64,000 bases of DNA from a bacterium (GCA_029565675.1 JAKQNP010000040.1:33500-97499); one strand, 5' to 3'; numbered from the stretch's first letter, positions 1-8,854 are shown. The notes: generated from the sequence alone by a model not told the origin. A program made the numbers and translations.

Positions 1-552
1 CTCGAGCTGCTGGAAAAGATCCAGAGCCAAATCAGCCGGCTCAGCGAAAATCTCAACCATTATTTAACCTATCAGCACATCCCCGAATTGCACGTTTCAG
101 CGGTGGATCTCGATTCGCAATTGCGCAGTTTGGCTGAGGAAACCAACTTTGAAGCTTCTTTGAAAAAGATCAAGGTTAGCTACAGTTCGCAAAAGCCGGC
201 ATGGATTTTGGCTGATTGGCCACAGCTCAAACGGGCTTTTTTGAATATTCTGCAGAATTCGATTCAGGCAATCGGACAGGATGGCAAGATCGACATCGAT
301 TTGCGTCAAGCAAACGAACGGGCCATCGTACGGATCCGCGATGACGGACCGGGTATTCCCGTTCAAATATTGAGAAATATCTATGAGCCGTTTCTTACAA
401 CCAAAGAAAGCGGCGAAGGCCTTGGACTGTTCATCACCCGCGAATTGGTGCGTGCCAGCCGCGGACGAATCCGCTGCTGGTCCGGTCAAGGTCGCGGAAC
501 CCTGTTTACGCTATCCTTTCCGACCATCGATCAAGGGGGAGAAGCAGAATGA
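1..552 (+). CDS. Sensor histidine kinase, C-terminal part (5' end outside window)
   Basis: The frame is open to base 1, so the gene starts upstream. About 183 residues are visible: a helical stretch that resembles the second helix of a HisKA dimerisation domain, then an HATPase_c domain with N box NILQNSIQAI, G1 box DDGPGIP, an IYEPF motif and G2 box GEGLGL. The phosphoacceptor His must lie just before the window. Its stop overlaps the start of the next gene (ATGA), so it pairs with the NtrC-type regulator that follows. The sensed signal cannot be inferred because the sensor part is missing. Confidence 0.93.
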   Translation, partial: LELLEKIQSQISRLSENLNHYLTYQHIPELHVSAVDLDSQLRSLAEETNFEASLKKIKVSYSSQKPAWILADWPQLKRAFLNILQNSIQAIGQDGKIDIDLRQANERAIVRIRDDGPGIPVQILRNIYEPFLTTKESGEGLGLFITRELVRASRGRIRCWSGQGRGTLFTLSFPTIDQGGEAE

Positions 553-1901
553 ACACCAGTGTTTTGTTGATCGATGATGACGTGGATGCGCTGCAAGCGC
601 TGTGTATGGGCATCGACCGCGAATTTGCGGTTCTAAAGGCGACCAGCTACAAAGACGCCATTCAGCTGCTCAACACCCAGGAAGTCGATATCGTGGTCAC
701 CGATTTGAAGCTGAAAGACGGTTCCGGTTTGCAGATACTCAACCACGTACATGAAAACTTGCCGCATGTTTCGGTCATCGTCATTACTGCTTACGGTACC
801 GTCGAAACCGCGATTCAGAGCATCCGCAGCGGGGCTTACGATTATCTCGTCAAGCCCTTTCGGCTGGCCGATTTGAAGCGTTTGCTTTACCGGTTGTCTG
901 AAACGCAAAATTTGCGCAAAGAAAACAACCGGTTGCGCCAGGCTTTGCAGTTGGAGAAACGCAATCTGCAGTTCGTGACCGTCAGCAACCGCATGAAACG
1001 CATCTATAGTCTGGCGCAGCAGATTGCCGAATCGCGCAGCACCGTGCTGATCAGCGGCGAAACGGGCACCGGCAAGGATATTCTTGCCAATCTGATTCAT
1101 TACTCCAGTCCGCGTTATCAGCAGCCATTCATCAAAATTGATTGTGCATCGATCCCGGAAAACCTTCTCGAAGCCGAATTGTTCGGCTATGAAAAAGGTG
1201 CGTTTACCGGCGCTGCCGGACAAAAACGCGGCAAGGTGGAGATGGCCCATATGGGCACGGTGTTTCTCGATGAGATCGGTGAATTGGCGCCGTTCATGCA
1301 GAGCAAGCTGCTGCGTTTTTTGCAGGATGGCGAATTCGAAAGACTTGGGAGCACGCAAACCTTGACGGTTGATGTGCGCGTCCTCGCCGCGACCAATGCC
1401 GACCTGGAAAAGAAAGTAAAGGAAGGGACCTTTCGCAGCGATCTTTTCTATCGCCTGAATGTCATTGCCATCAACATGCCTCCTTTGCGCGAGCACACAG
1501 AGGATATCCCCTTTTTGATCCAATCCTTCATCGAAAAGTATAACGCCATCAACAACAAGCAGATCCAGAGCGTCGATCCGCAGGTGGTCAAGCAGGCGCA
1601 GCGCTATCCCTGGCCGGGAAATATCCGCGAGCTGGAGAACATGGTCGAACGGGCGGTGGTCCTGTCGCGCGAACCTGTCCTCTCATTGATGCATTTTCCA
1701 GGCTTGGCGGTCGGATCCGAGTCTGCCGAAGGATCCATCGGAGCGACGGTAGGCATGTCCTTGATGGAAATCGAAAAACTGGCGGTCGAAAAAAACCTGA
1801 TCTATTACAATTATGATAAAAACCGGGTTGCCCAGGTTTTGCAAACTGGATTGGCGACTCTCTATCGAAAAATCAAAGAGTATCAGATCCAGGACCATTG
1901 A
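549..1901 (+). CDS. NtrC-family sigma-54 response regulator
   Basis: 450 residues with the full three-domain plan. The receiver domain (about 1-115) has the acidic pair in LLIDDDVD and a phospho-Asp in VVTDLKLKDG. The AAA+ domain (about 140-370) has Walker A GETGTGKD, the sigma-54 contact loop GAFTGA and the second acidic motif FLDEIGE. A Fis-type helix-turn-helix lies at the C terminus (about 405-447, NRVAQVLQTGLATLYRKI). Phosphorylation by the upstream kinase should let it open a sigma-54 promoter. The nearest candidate is the one at 2131, in front of the ATP-grasp operon, with a palindrome about 130 bases further up. Assigning that target is inference; the domain calls are secure. Confidence 0.95.
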   Translation: MNTSVLLIDDDVDALQALCMGIDREFAVLKATSYKDAIQLLNTQEVDIVVTDLKLKDGSGLQILNHVHENLPHVSVIVITAYGTVETAIQSIRSGAYDYLVKPFRLADLKRLLYRLSETQNLRKENNRLRQALQLEKRNLQFVTVSNRMKRIYSLAQQIAESRSTVLISGETGTGKDILANLIHYSSPRYQQPFIKIDCASIPENLLEAELFGYEKGAFTGAAGQKRGKVEMAHMGTVFLDEIGELAPFMQSKLLRFLQDGEFERLGSTQTLTVDVRVLAATNADLEKKVKEGTFRSDLFYRLNVIAINMPPLREHTEDIPFLIQSFIEKYNAINNKQIQSVDPQVVKQAQRYPWPGNIRELENMVERAVVLSREPVLSLMHFPGLAVGSESAEGSIGATVGMSLMEIEKLAVEKNLIYYNYDKNRVAQVLQTGLATLYRKIKEYQIQDH

Positions 1902-1990
1902 TTGCGCAGCCAACATCGGCACAACAGCTCATGATGCCACTGCAACGCGATTATCATTTTTGGAAACCTGGGCGTCGATATTATCCGTTT

Positions 1991-2005
1991 TTATCAATTT
2001 GATAA
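1991..2005. promoter_or_regulatory. Palindrome, candidate NtrC-type enhancer site
   Basis: TTATCAATTTGATAA: two perfect 7-base arms around one base. It lies about 125 bases upstream of the sigma-54-like promoter, a usual distance for an activator site, and downstream of a gene for such an activator. The site is seen; its function is inferred. Only one copy was found, whereas NtrC-type proteins often use two. Confidence 0.4.
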
Positions 2006-2130
2006 GTCTGACCGCGATAAATTCCTTGCCATTCTCAAAAAAAGAAATAACCCCGCCTTTGTCATTTATCCATCAGCAAAGAAGCTGACTAACCCCAATA
2101 ATAACAATAAAAAAACTGCAATCGAATAGT

Positions 2131-2146
2131 TGGCACAATATTTGAA
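2131..2146 (+). promoter_or_regulatory. Sigma-54-like promoter (-24/-12)
   Basis: TGGCACAATATTTGAA matches the -24 element (TGGCAC) exactly and has the right 10-base gap from GG to the -12 dinucleotide. The -12 element reads TTGA instead of TTGC. It lies about 105 bases before the first ATP-grasp gene and behind an NtrC-family gene. The weaker -12 half keeps confidence moderate. Confidence 0.5.
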
Positions 2147-2249
2147 GGTGTGCAATAGAATAAGCCGAACAGGTTTCGGTGAACATTCAATTGTTCATCT
2201 CCAGCAGAAGCGAGATTGAGAACCATATAAGGTGAGTTGGAACCGGTCG

Positions 2250-3299
2250 ATGAAAATTGCCTTGACATTTAGCACCAAAGCTGGACTCGAAGCAGAGTTT
2301 AAAAATCGATTGGGAGCAAAAGGGGTGTCGCAGGCCAGCGAAGATTTTTTCGCCGAGGGCGACAGCCCGGAAACCATCGAGGCTGTTCAAACAGGACTGC
2401 AGCATTCCGGGCATACTGTTATTGGCGTTGAAGCCGATAATCGAGCTGCCGACAGACTCTTTGAGGCTAACCCGGATCTGGTCTTCAATATGGCAGAGGG
2501 GTTGTTCGGCGATTTTCGCGAATCGTATATCCCGATGTTGTGCGAGCGGTTGGGATTGCCCTATACCGGTTCAGATCCGTTGACCTTGGCATTGTGTCTG
2601 AACAAGGCGCGCACCAAAGAAATTCTGTCGTATCATCAAATCGCCAACGCGCCGTTCCGTTTGATCGATTCCATCGATCAACTCGACGGCTGGGAATTCG
2701 CGGAGCCGGTGATCATCAAGCCATTGGCCGAAGGCAGCAGCAAGGGTATTTTTGACGATTCGGTTGTGACCGATCCGCAATCGGCGCGAGCGCGAATCGC
2801 GGAAAAATTGAATCTCTACCAGCAACCGGTAATCGTGGAAAAATTTTTGTCAGGAGCGGAATTCACTGCTGCGGTTTGGGGGAACGGTCGGGAGACCATT
2901 CTGTTGCCACTGGTTGCGATTCAGTACCATGAATTGCCGGCAGGCGCCCAACCCATCTACTCATACGAAGCCAAATGGATATGGGATACAAGGGAACGTC
3001 CGTTGAATATTTTTCAGTGTCCGGCGCCAATTGACCAGCGGCTGTATCAGCAAATCGAAAAAGTGGTGCTCAAGACTTTTCAGGTGCTCGGCTTGCGGGA
3101 TTGGGGGCGTATCGATTTGCGCCTCGATGACCAGGGAATCCCCAATATTTTGGAAGTCAATCCTCTGCCCGGCATATTGCCAAAACCTGAGGACAACTCT
3201 TGTTTCCCCAAAGCCGCGCGTTCGGCCGGCTTTGGTTATGCCGACATGCTGCAGCAAGTTGTGTCGATAGCAGCTCGGCGCTACGGAATCGCTTCATAA
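2250..3299 (+). CDS. D-Ala-D-Ala-ligase-like ATP-grasp ligase 1
   Basis: 349 residues from ATG 2250 (MKIALTF, like its neighbour's MKVLIAF). A GTG start at 2232 is also possible. ATP-grasp features: nucleotide-binding KPLAEGSSKG (about 160), VEKFLSGAEF (about 200) and the Mg-binding tail DLRLDDQGIPNILEVNPLPG (about 288-307), the classic Ddl C-terminal signature. It should form an amide bond between an amino acid carboxylate (as acyl phosphate) and an amine. The usual Ddl omega-loop sequence is replaced by NMAEGLFGDFRES, so D-Ala is not the assured substrate. It is a clear paralogue of the next gene; both share LGLPYTG and PLTL. Position beside a KamA aminomutase suggests a beta-amino acid substrate (inference). 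Confidence 0.88.
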   Translation: MKIALTFSTKAGLEAEFKNRLGAKGVSQASEDFFAEGDSPETIEAVQTGLQHSGHTVIGVEADNRAADRLFEANPDLVFNMAEGLFGDFRESYIPMLCERLGLPYTGSDPLTLALCLNKARTKEILSYHQIANAPFRLIDSIDQLDGWEFAEPVIIKPLAEGSSKGIFDDSVVTDPQSARARIAEKLNLYQQPVIVEKFLSGAEFTAAVWGNGRETILLPLVAIQYHELPAGAQPIYSYEAKWIWDTRERPLNIFQCPAPIDQRLYQQIEKVVLKTFQVLGLRDWGRIDLRLDDQGIPNILEVNPLPGILPKPEDNSCFPKAARSAGFGYADMLQQVVSIAARRYGIAS

Positions 3300-3312
3300 A
3301 CGGATCGTTGCG

Positions 3313-4353
3313 ATGAAAGTGCTGATCGCCTTCAACCAACCAGCAGAAGAAACACCGGAAAATGAGCTGGATCGCATTTCCGAGACCGCAGTCGAAAATC
3401 AAGTGGATGCTGTCATGCGCAGTGTGCGCGATCTCGGTTATGAACCGATTTGTCTTGGGGTGAAAAATTTGGAAATCGATCTCGAGATGATCGAGCAATT
3501 CCGGCCTGATGTGGTGTTTAACCTCTGCGAGGGTTATCGAGGCTCGGCTCGTCACGAGATGCATGTTGCATCAATATGGGAGTTATTGGGATTGCCGTAT
3601 ACCGGCAATACTCCATTGACTCTTGGCTTGGCTCAAGACAAGGTTTTGAGCAAGCAATTGTTCCGCGCGCTCTCTGTCCCGACACCCGATTTCCAGGTTT
3701 TTACCGAGGTTGAGCAGAAATTCGAGCTTGATTTTCCTGTGATCGCCAAGCCTTCGCGAGAGGATGCCAGTCTTGGTATCACCGCCACTTCGGTGGTCAA
3801 CGACGAAATAGGGCTGCGGCGAGCTGTGGCCGATTTGCTGAAGCGCTACCGCCAGCCGGTTTTGGTCGAGTCTTTTATCGATGGCCGCGAGTTCAATGTC
3901 AGCTTGCTGGGCAATCAACCAGCTCGGGTCGTCGCGGTTGCCGAAATTCAATTCACCGATCTGCCCGCTGATCAACCGCGGATCACAAGTTATGAAGCCA
4001 AGTGGCTTCCCGATCATCCGGCCTATCGACAGACACCGTCGATTTGCCCGGCCAAGATCGATGCCGCTTTGCGCAGTCGCCTCGACGAGACCGCTCTGCA
4101 GGTTTACAGCGCCTTGCATGGACGGGATTATGGACGGGTGGATATGCGCGTCGATCATTCAGGAAAGGTATTCGTCCTTGAGTACAATCCCAATCCCGAC
4201 ATTTCCGCTGATGCAGGATTTGCGCGGGCTCTACATGCCGCCGGCATTAAATACAGCCAATTTGTCTCGACGATCATCGAACAAGCCATTGCAAGGAAAA
4301 ACAATGATTCAAATCCGAAAAATGCTGCCTCGCGATCGTTCAGCAATTTATGA
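3313..4353 (+). CDS. D-Ala-D-Ala-ligase-like ATP-grasp ligase 2
   Basis: 346 residues, paralogue of the preceding ligase (NLCEGYRGSARHE against NMAEGLFGDFRES, then LGLPYTG and PLTL in both). ATP-binding motif KPSREDASLGI (about 145), VESFIDGREFN (about 187) and C-terminal metal-binding segment DMRVDHSGKVFVLEYNPNPD (about 276-295). Only 13 bases separate it from ligase 1 and its last 50 bases overlap the GNAT gene, so the three are cotranscribed. Two paralogous ligases in tandem suggest two successive amide bonds, or one heteromeric enzyme. The last 20 or so residues, which overlap the next gene, look unconserved. Confidence 0.88.
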   Translation: MKVLIAFNQPAEETPENELDRISETAVENQVDAVMRSVRDLGYEPICLGVKNLEIDLEMIEQFRPDVVFNLCEGYRGSARHEMHVASIWELLGLPYTGNTPLTLGLAQDKVLSKQLFRALSVPTPDFQVFTEVEQKFELDFPVIAKPSREDASLGITATSVVNDEIGLRRAVADLLKRYRQPVLVESFIDGREFNVSLLGNQPARVVAVAEIQFTDLPADQPRITSYEAKWLPDHPAYRQTPSICPAKIDAALRSRLDETALQVYSALHGRDYGRVDMRVDHSGKVFVLEYNPNPDISADAGFARALHAAGIKYSQFVSTIIEQAIARKNNDSNPKNAASRSFSNL

Positions 4354-4804
4354 GATCCTGCAACAGACCGATATGTTTACGCTGGATGAAATCAGTGTGG
4401 CCATGGAATTGGTCGATATATTTTTGTTCAGCGCCGAGCAAAAGGATTATTTTATCTATGTCGCAACCACCCAGGCGGATCGAGTGGTCGGCTATATGTG
4501 TTACGGACCCACTCCTGCAACTGTAGGAACCTTTGATCTCTATTGGATCGCCGTTTCTCCGGACATGCAGAATCAGGGGGTGGGCAAACAACTGTTGTTG
4601 TATGTCGAAAACCTCGTATTGGAACAGGAGGGGAGGATGTTGATTATCGAGACATCTTCGCAGGAGCGTTACAGCTCCACACAAAAATTCTATGAACGCA
4701 ATGGTTATGCGATCGAAGCCCGTATCGCTCATTTTTATCGGCTAGGGGACGATCGTCTGATCTATGTTAAACGATTCATACCCGCGAGAGGAGGCGAGGA
4801 GTAG
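4304..4804 (+). CDS. GNAT-family N-acetyltransferase
   Basis: 166 residues from ATG 4304, preceded by an AAGGA ribosome site. The frame stays open upstream, but the alignable domain starts at MIQIRKMLPRD. Core GNAT features: a beta strand LYWIAVSP followed by the acetyl-CoA pyrophosphate loop QNQGVGKQLL (motif A), then the motif B region KFYERNGY. It should acetylate an amine using acetyl-CoA. It is shorter than the characterised beta-lysine N6-acetyltransferase AblB, so equivalence is not claimed. It overlaps ligase 2 by 50 bases and its TAG is followed at once by the ATG of the aminomutase. Confidence 0.85.
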   Translation: MIQIRKMLPRDRSAIYEILQQTDMFTLDEISVAMELVDIFLFSAEQKDYFIYVATTQADRVVGYMCYGPTPATVGTFDLYWIAVSPDMQNQGVGKQLLLYVENLVLEQEGRMLIIETSSQERYSSTQKFYERNGYAIEARIAHFYRLGDDRLIYVKRFIPARGGEE

Positions 4805-5947
4805 ATGGAACGCTGGCGCAAGCAATTGCAGAAAAGCGTCACTCATGTCGATGAATTGGCGAAGCGATTCGATATTTCTCCGGAAGCGCTGCGCAAAGTC
4901 GAACAAACGTTTAAAATGAAAATTACTCCCTATTATCTTTCTTTAATAGAAAAAAAGAATGATCCGATTTACCGACAAGTTGTCCCGGATGAGCGCGAAC
5001 TGGAAAACCATGGACTATATGTTGATCCTCTTGCTGAGGATGAAGATTCACCGGTCAACAATATTGTCCATCGTTATCCTGACCGTTGCTTGTTTTTGAT
5101 TTCACCGGTCTGTGGCAGCTATTGTCGCTTTTGTACTCGCAAACGCAAGGTCGGCGATCCTGAAAAAATAAATCGCAATTTTATCGACGAAGGGGTCGAC
5201 TATATTCGCTCTCATCCAGAAATCCGCGATGTGATTCTATCGGGTGGCGATCCTCTGATGTTGAGCGATGCCAAATTGGAAGCCATTTTGCAGAAAGTTC
5301 GGGCCATCCCGCATATTCAGATCATCCGGATCGGTACGCGGATGCCCTGTTTCTTGCCGCATCGCATTACCACCAAGCTCGTCAAAATGTTGAAAAAGTA
5401 CCATCCGCTCTACATGAACGTGCATTTCAACCATCCACGGGAACTGACCCCGCTGGCGGTCAAAGCTCTTGGCCGTCTTGCAGATGCCGGTATTCCGCTG
5501 GGAAATCAGACGGTATTGCTCAAGGATGTGAACGATGATCCGCAGACCATGAAGCTGCTGGTGCAAAAGTTGTTGCAGGCGCGCGTACGGCCTTACTATA
5601 TCTATCAGGCTGACATGGTCTTCGGCACCGATCATTTCCGCACCCGAGTTGAAAAAGGACTCGAGATCATCAAATCGCTGCGGGGCTGGACCTCAGGGCT
5701 GGCCGTGCCGCATTTTGTAATCGATGCTCCTGGCGGCGGCGGCAAAATCCCGCTGTTACCCGAATACGTGCAATCGATCACCGACACCGAGGTGGTCATG
5801 CGCAACTATGCCGGCAAGATCTTTCGCTATACGCAACCGATTGGCAAAAGCCGGCCGACTCAACATCGGGTGGCAAAAGAGGAAACCACTGATTCGTTGT
5901 TCGATGAGGTCGATCAAACTCTGTTGGTGGACGATCTGGTTTTTTAG
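4805..5947 (+). CDS. kamA: KamA-family radical SAM amino acid 2,3-aminomutase
   Basis: 380 residues starting directly after the GNAT stop, with a strong AGGAGGCGAGGAG region upstream. The radical SAM iron-sulfur motif is CGSYCRFC (C-x3-C-x2-C, about residue 103). DVILSGGDPLML follows, and PGGGGK (about 309-314) carries the PLP Lys. KamA moves the alpha-amino group of an amino acid to the beta carbon using SAM, a 4Fe-4S cluster and PLP. The Asp residues in YQADMVFG and VIDAPGGGG match the positions that hold the lysine side chain in lysine 2,3-aminomutase, which favours lysine over glutamate as substrate. The short EpmB form is excluded by the C-terminal region. Product expected: beta-lysine (inference). 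Confidence 0.9.
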   Translation: MERWRKQLQKSVTHVDELAKRFDISPEALRKVEQTFKMKITPYYLSLIEKKNDPIYRQVVPDERELENHGLYVDPLAEDEDSPVNNIVHRYPDRCLFLISPVCGSYCRFCTRKRKVGDPEKINRNFIDEGVDYIRSHPEIRDVILSGGDPLMLSDAKLEAILQKVRAIPHIQIIRIGTRMPCFLPHRITTKLVKMLKKYHPLYMNVHFNHPRELTPLAVKALGRLADAGIPLGNQTVLLKDVNDDPQTMKLLVQKLLQARVRPYYIYQADMVFGTDHFRTRVEKGLEIIKSLRGWTSGLAVPHFVIDAPGGGGKIPLLPEYVQSITDTEVVMRNYAGKIFRYTQPIGKSRPTQHRVAKEETTDSLFDEVDQTLLVDDLVF

Positions 5948-5969
5948 GCTCTTGTATAAGTGAAACGCG

Positions 5970-7760
5970 ATGTTTAGAATTCGCCGTATATTCGATGCAG
6001 TTCTTCCACAGAATCGCGCGGCTGTCGAGCAGGTCAAAGATATTCTGGCGGCTCAGTTCCAGCAAATCCGCAAGAAAGAGATCGATGCTTTGGCCGAAAA
6101 ACTGCGCAATCCTTTCAAAACCGGATTCCAGTCGATCCTGTTCGTTGCCGAAGATCAGAACAATCGTGTTCTTGGTTTTGCTCTGTTGCTGCATGAGCCA
6201 GATATGCGTTTCGCCTATCTAGACTATCTTTCAGCAGCTGCGCAGCTTACCGGGCGTGGGATCGGTGGCGCACTCTATGAACGGGTTCGACAGGAAGCGC
6301 AGCTGCTGGGAGGCATTGGCCTGTTTTTTGAATGCCTACCCGACGACCCAAATTTGTGCAGCGACTTGGCGGTTTTGAAACAAAACGCTGCAAGGTTGAA
6401 ATTCTACGAACAATACGGCGCCTATCCTGTCACAGGGACCGCTTACGAAACACCGGTAAAACCAGACGACGAATGCGCCCCTTATTTGGTTTTTGATTCT
6501 CTTGGACTGCCGCCACGTCTGCGGCGGGAAAGTGCCAAACAAGTTGTGCGCGCCATTCTGGAGCGCAAATACGGCGATCTCTGTCCTCCTGCCTATGTGG
6601 AGAAAGTGGTTGCTTCGTTTCACCACGACCCGGTGCGCTTGCGTTCACCCCGTTATGTTACTGCTCCGCGCGAAAACAAGACTGCCTTTCAGATTCCTGC
6701 CGATGAACGCATTGTTTTAACGATCAACGACCGCCATAATATTCATCACATTCGCGAACGCGGCTATGTGGAATCGCCGATTCGCATCGCTCGAATCCGC
6801 GAAAAATTGGCGCCCACAGGATTATTCCAGGAAGTCAAGGTTCATTCCTATTCGGAAAAATGGTTGCGCTCGGTTCACGACAGCGATTTTATAAACTATT
6901 TGCACGCTGTCTGCCTAAAATTGGAAAACAAAAGATCGATTTACCCGTACGTTTTCCCCATCCGAAATGCTGCACGACCGCCAAAAGAATTGCCAATTCG
7001 TGCCGGTTACTATTGCATCGACACTTTTACTCCCTTGAACCGCAACGCCTATATGGCTGCCAAACGCGCAGTTGATTGCGCCCTGACCGCAGCCTCGAGT
7101 TTGTTGCACGGCCACCTGCTCGCTTATGCTCTGGTTCGACCACCCGGCCACCACGCCGAAAACCGGGCTTTTGGCGGATTTTGTTATTTCAATTCAAATG
7201 CAATTGCTGCGGAGTTTCTCAGTCGACATGGCCGGGTTGCCATTCTCGATATCGATTATCATCACGGCAACGGCCAACAGCAAATTTTCTACAGCCGCAG
7301 TGATGTGTTGACGGTTTCCATTCACGGCCATCCCAGTTTTGCCTACCCCTATTTTAGCGGTTTTGCCGATGAACAGGGAGAAGGCGAGGGCAAAGGCTTT
7401 AATATCAATTTGACCCTTCCCGAATCTGTAGATGGCGATCGCTATCGACAGTCCCTGCAAAAGGCGCTGGGCAAAATCAAACAATTCGATCCTGATTTCC
7501 TCGTCATTGCGCTGGGCCTGGATACCGCAAAGGGAGATCCAACCGGTTCCTGGAATCTCGCCGCCTGCGATTTTCTTGCAAACGGCGAGATGATCGGCAA
7601 ATTGCACCGGCCCACTCTGGTGGTGCAGGAAGGCGGCTACAATACCCGAAATATGGGCCGAAATGCCGAGCACTTTTTTACTGGGTTGTGGAGCGAACTG
7701 GTTGGGGCGAGAAATAAATCAGCAAGAAAATCCTCTTACTCCGGCAAAGGGTCGACATGA
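5970..7760 (+). CDS. GNAT acetyltransferase fused to an HDAC/acetylpolyamine amidohydrolase domain
   Basis: 596 residues in two enzymes. The first 160 or so are GNAT, with the acetyl-CoA loop QLTGRGIGGALYE near 92. From about 245 on there is a class II HDAC/APAH-type deacetylase: PPGHHA (about 391), zinc motif DIDYHHGNG (about 426), zinc Asp in LGLDTAKGDPTG (about 515) and catalytic Tyr in EGGYN (about 553). All catalytic residues are present, so both acetylation and deacetylation look possible in one chain. It follows the aminomutase by 22 bases as the last gene of the operon. Its 3' end overlaps the convergent URO-D gene by 25 bases. Acetylpolyamine or acetyl-lysine-like small molecules are the likely substrates, not histones. 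Confidence 0.9.
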   Translation: MFRIRRIFDAVLPQNRAAVEQVKDILAAQFQQIRKKEIDALAEKLRNPFKTGFQSILFVAEDQNNRVLGFALLLHEPDMRFAYLDYLSAAAQLTGRGIGGALYERVRQEAQLLGGIGLFFECLPDDPNLCSDLAVLKQNAARLKFYEQYGAYPVTGTAYETPVKPDDECAPYLVFDSLGLPPRLRRESAKQVVRAILERKYGDLCPPAYVEKVVASFHHDPVRLRSPRYVTAPRENKTAFQIPADERIVLTINDRHNIHHIRERGYVESPIRIARIREKLAPTGLFQEVKVHSYSEKWLRSVHDSDFINYLHAVCLKLENKRSIYPYVFPIRNAARPPKELPIRAGYYCIDTFTPLNRNAYMAAKRAVDCALTAASSLLHGHLLAYALVRPPGHHAENRAFGGFCYFNSNAIAAEFLSRHGRVAILDIDYHHGNGQQQIFYSRSDVLTVSIHGHPSFAYPYFSGFADEQGEGEGKGFNINLTLPESVDGDRYRQSLQKALGKIKQFDPDFLVIALGLDTAKGDPTGSWNLAACDFLANGEMIGKLHRPTLVVQEGGYNTRNMGRNAEHFFTGLWSELVGARNKSARKSSYSGKGST

Positions 7761-8833
7761 CCGGTGCGGTGCAGTTGTTCCACGGCAAACAGGGCTGCAT
7801 CGCGATTTTTTACCTGACAGATGCGCGAAAAACCGGTGCGGATGCGATCGCGATAATCAGCGGCGATCGGGACCGTCCATTGCACCAGAGCGATGCCGTG
7901 CGCGGCACAAGTTTCGTGCATCTCGAGCAAATCGTAATATTCACCTTGATAAGGATTGATCCCCCGCAATCCAGGCAGTGTCAAAAGCTCTTTCCACCAC
8001 TGATGCGCTCTGCCGCAAAAGTGAATCCAGCCTCCCCACGGCTGCAAAAGCTGGGCATCGAACTCTCTTACCCACTTGCCATATGCGGTGCCGCTCAGAT
8101 TGACCGTCGAGTCGTTGCGCACACAAACACCGCCTAAATAATTCCATGCACCGTCATGCTCAACCAAAGCGCGGCCGTCTACAAGCCGTTGCCGTTTGAC
8201 TGCTTCAGCAATCGTCAGAGTGACCAGCTGCATCAGATCGCATATTTTTTCTGGTTGATCGTAGAACGCCAGGTAGATGTCCGATCCCCAGATGATGCTG
8301 GCATTGTCAAATGGACCCTGGATATCGAACATTTGGTAACCAATTTCCTGGGAAAGGAGGGGGTACGGCTGCAGCGCTTGTTGGTAAAAAGCCACAGTTT
8401 CTTCGATCTGCAGCCATGCAGGTTGCTGAAACGAGGGCACTCCCCGTTGCAGCAGGCCCTCGATAGCTGCCTGGCCCAGCGGCAGAGCGATCGGCAATGC
8501 GTGGTCAAAAGTCCGGATCTCGCAACCAAAGAGTGAAGCGATGATGCCGGTGCCGAAGTTGGCGCGGATGCCGGTCAGCCGGTCGTCTTTGATCAGGGCC
8601 GACAGGTAGATCGGCCGCAGCTCGTTAAGCAGCATTTTTTGCCGGTCCGCGATAAATTCGTCAAAGCGAAAGGTGGGCCATTCCTCTTGCGCCACTGGAA
8701 AATCGATCGCCGTCGGTAGATGATCGACAGGCTGAAAGGCGAATGCGCGTTTTTGCAATTCCCGCGATTTGCGCAGATGGTCAGGATCGAGGATTTTTTC
8801 CAGTTTTTCCAGGTAGTGATGCAGGTTTTTCAT
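7736..8833 (-). CDS. URO-D-fold (MtaA/UroD-like) protein A
   Basis: 365 residues, distal gene of a nine-gene minus-strand operon. The family call rests on the overall uroporphyrinogen-decarboxylase-like barrel pattern: a variable N-terminal part, a DIQGPFDNASIIWG segment, and WIHFCGRAHQWW, which matches the H-x-C-G zinc motif of the corrinoid methyltransferases MtaA/MtbA. A third Cys ligand near the C terminus is not evident. It is not HemE: the Arg/Asp substrate motifs of true uroporphyrinogen decarboxylase are absent. Position 21 bases after the GH2 gene suggests a role in sugar or glycoside metabolism. Exact reaction unknown. Confidence 0.75.
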   Translation of the reverse strand: MKNLHHYLEKLEKILDPDHLRKSRELQKRAFAFQPVDHLPTAIDFPVAQEEWPTFRFDEFIADRQKMLLNELRPIYLSALIKDDRLTGIRANFGTGIIASLFGCEIRTFDHALPIALPLGQAAIEGLLQRGVPSFQQPAWLQIEETVAFYQQALQPYPLLSQEIGYQMFDIQGPFDNASIIWGSDIYLAFYDQPEKICDLMQLVTLTIAEAVKRQRLVDGRALVEHDGAWNYLGGVCVRNDSTVNLSGTAYGKWVREFDAQLLQPWGGWIHFCGRAHQWWKELLTLPGLRGINPYQGEYYDLLEMHETCAAHGIALVQWTVPIAADYRDRIRTGFSRICQVKNRDAALFAVEQLHRTGHVDPLPE

Positions 8834-8854
8834 TATTCGTTCTTCTCAATGGCA

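Larger units (their letters stand above)
1902..2249 (+). other. Intergenic regulatory region before the ATP-grasp/KamA operon
   Basis: 348 bases without a credible gene, AT-rich at 2030-2160. It holds the 15-base palindrome at 1991-2005 and the sigma-54-like promoter at 2131-2146, both entered separately. I see no terminator after the regulator gene. Confidence 0.6.

Noticed and set aside
5970..7760. Histone deacetylase as a chromatin regulator
   Set aside because: Bacterial context, fusion to GNAT and operon with amino acid enzymes point to small-molecule or peptide substrates.
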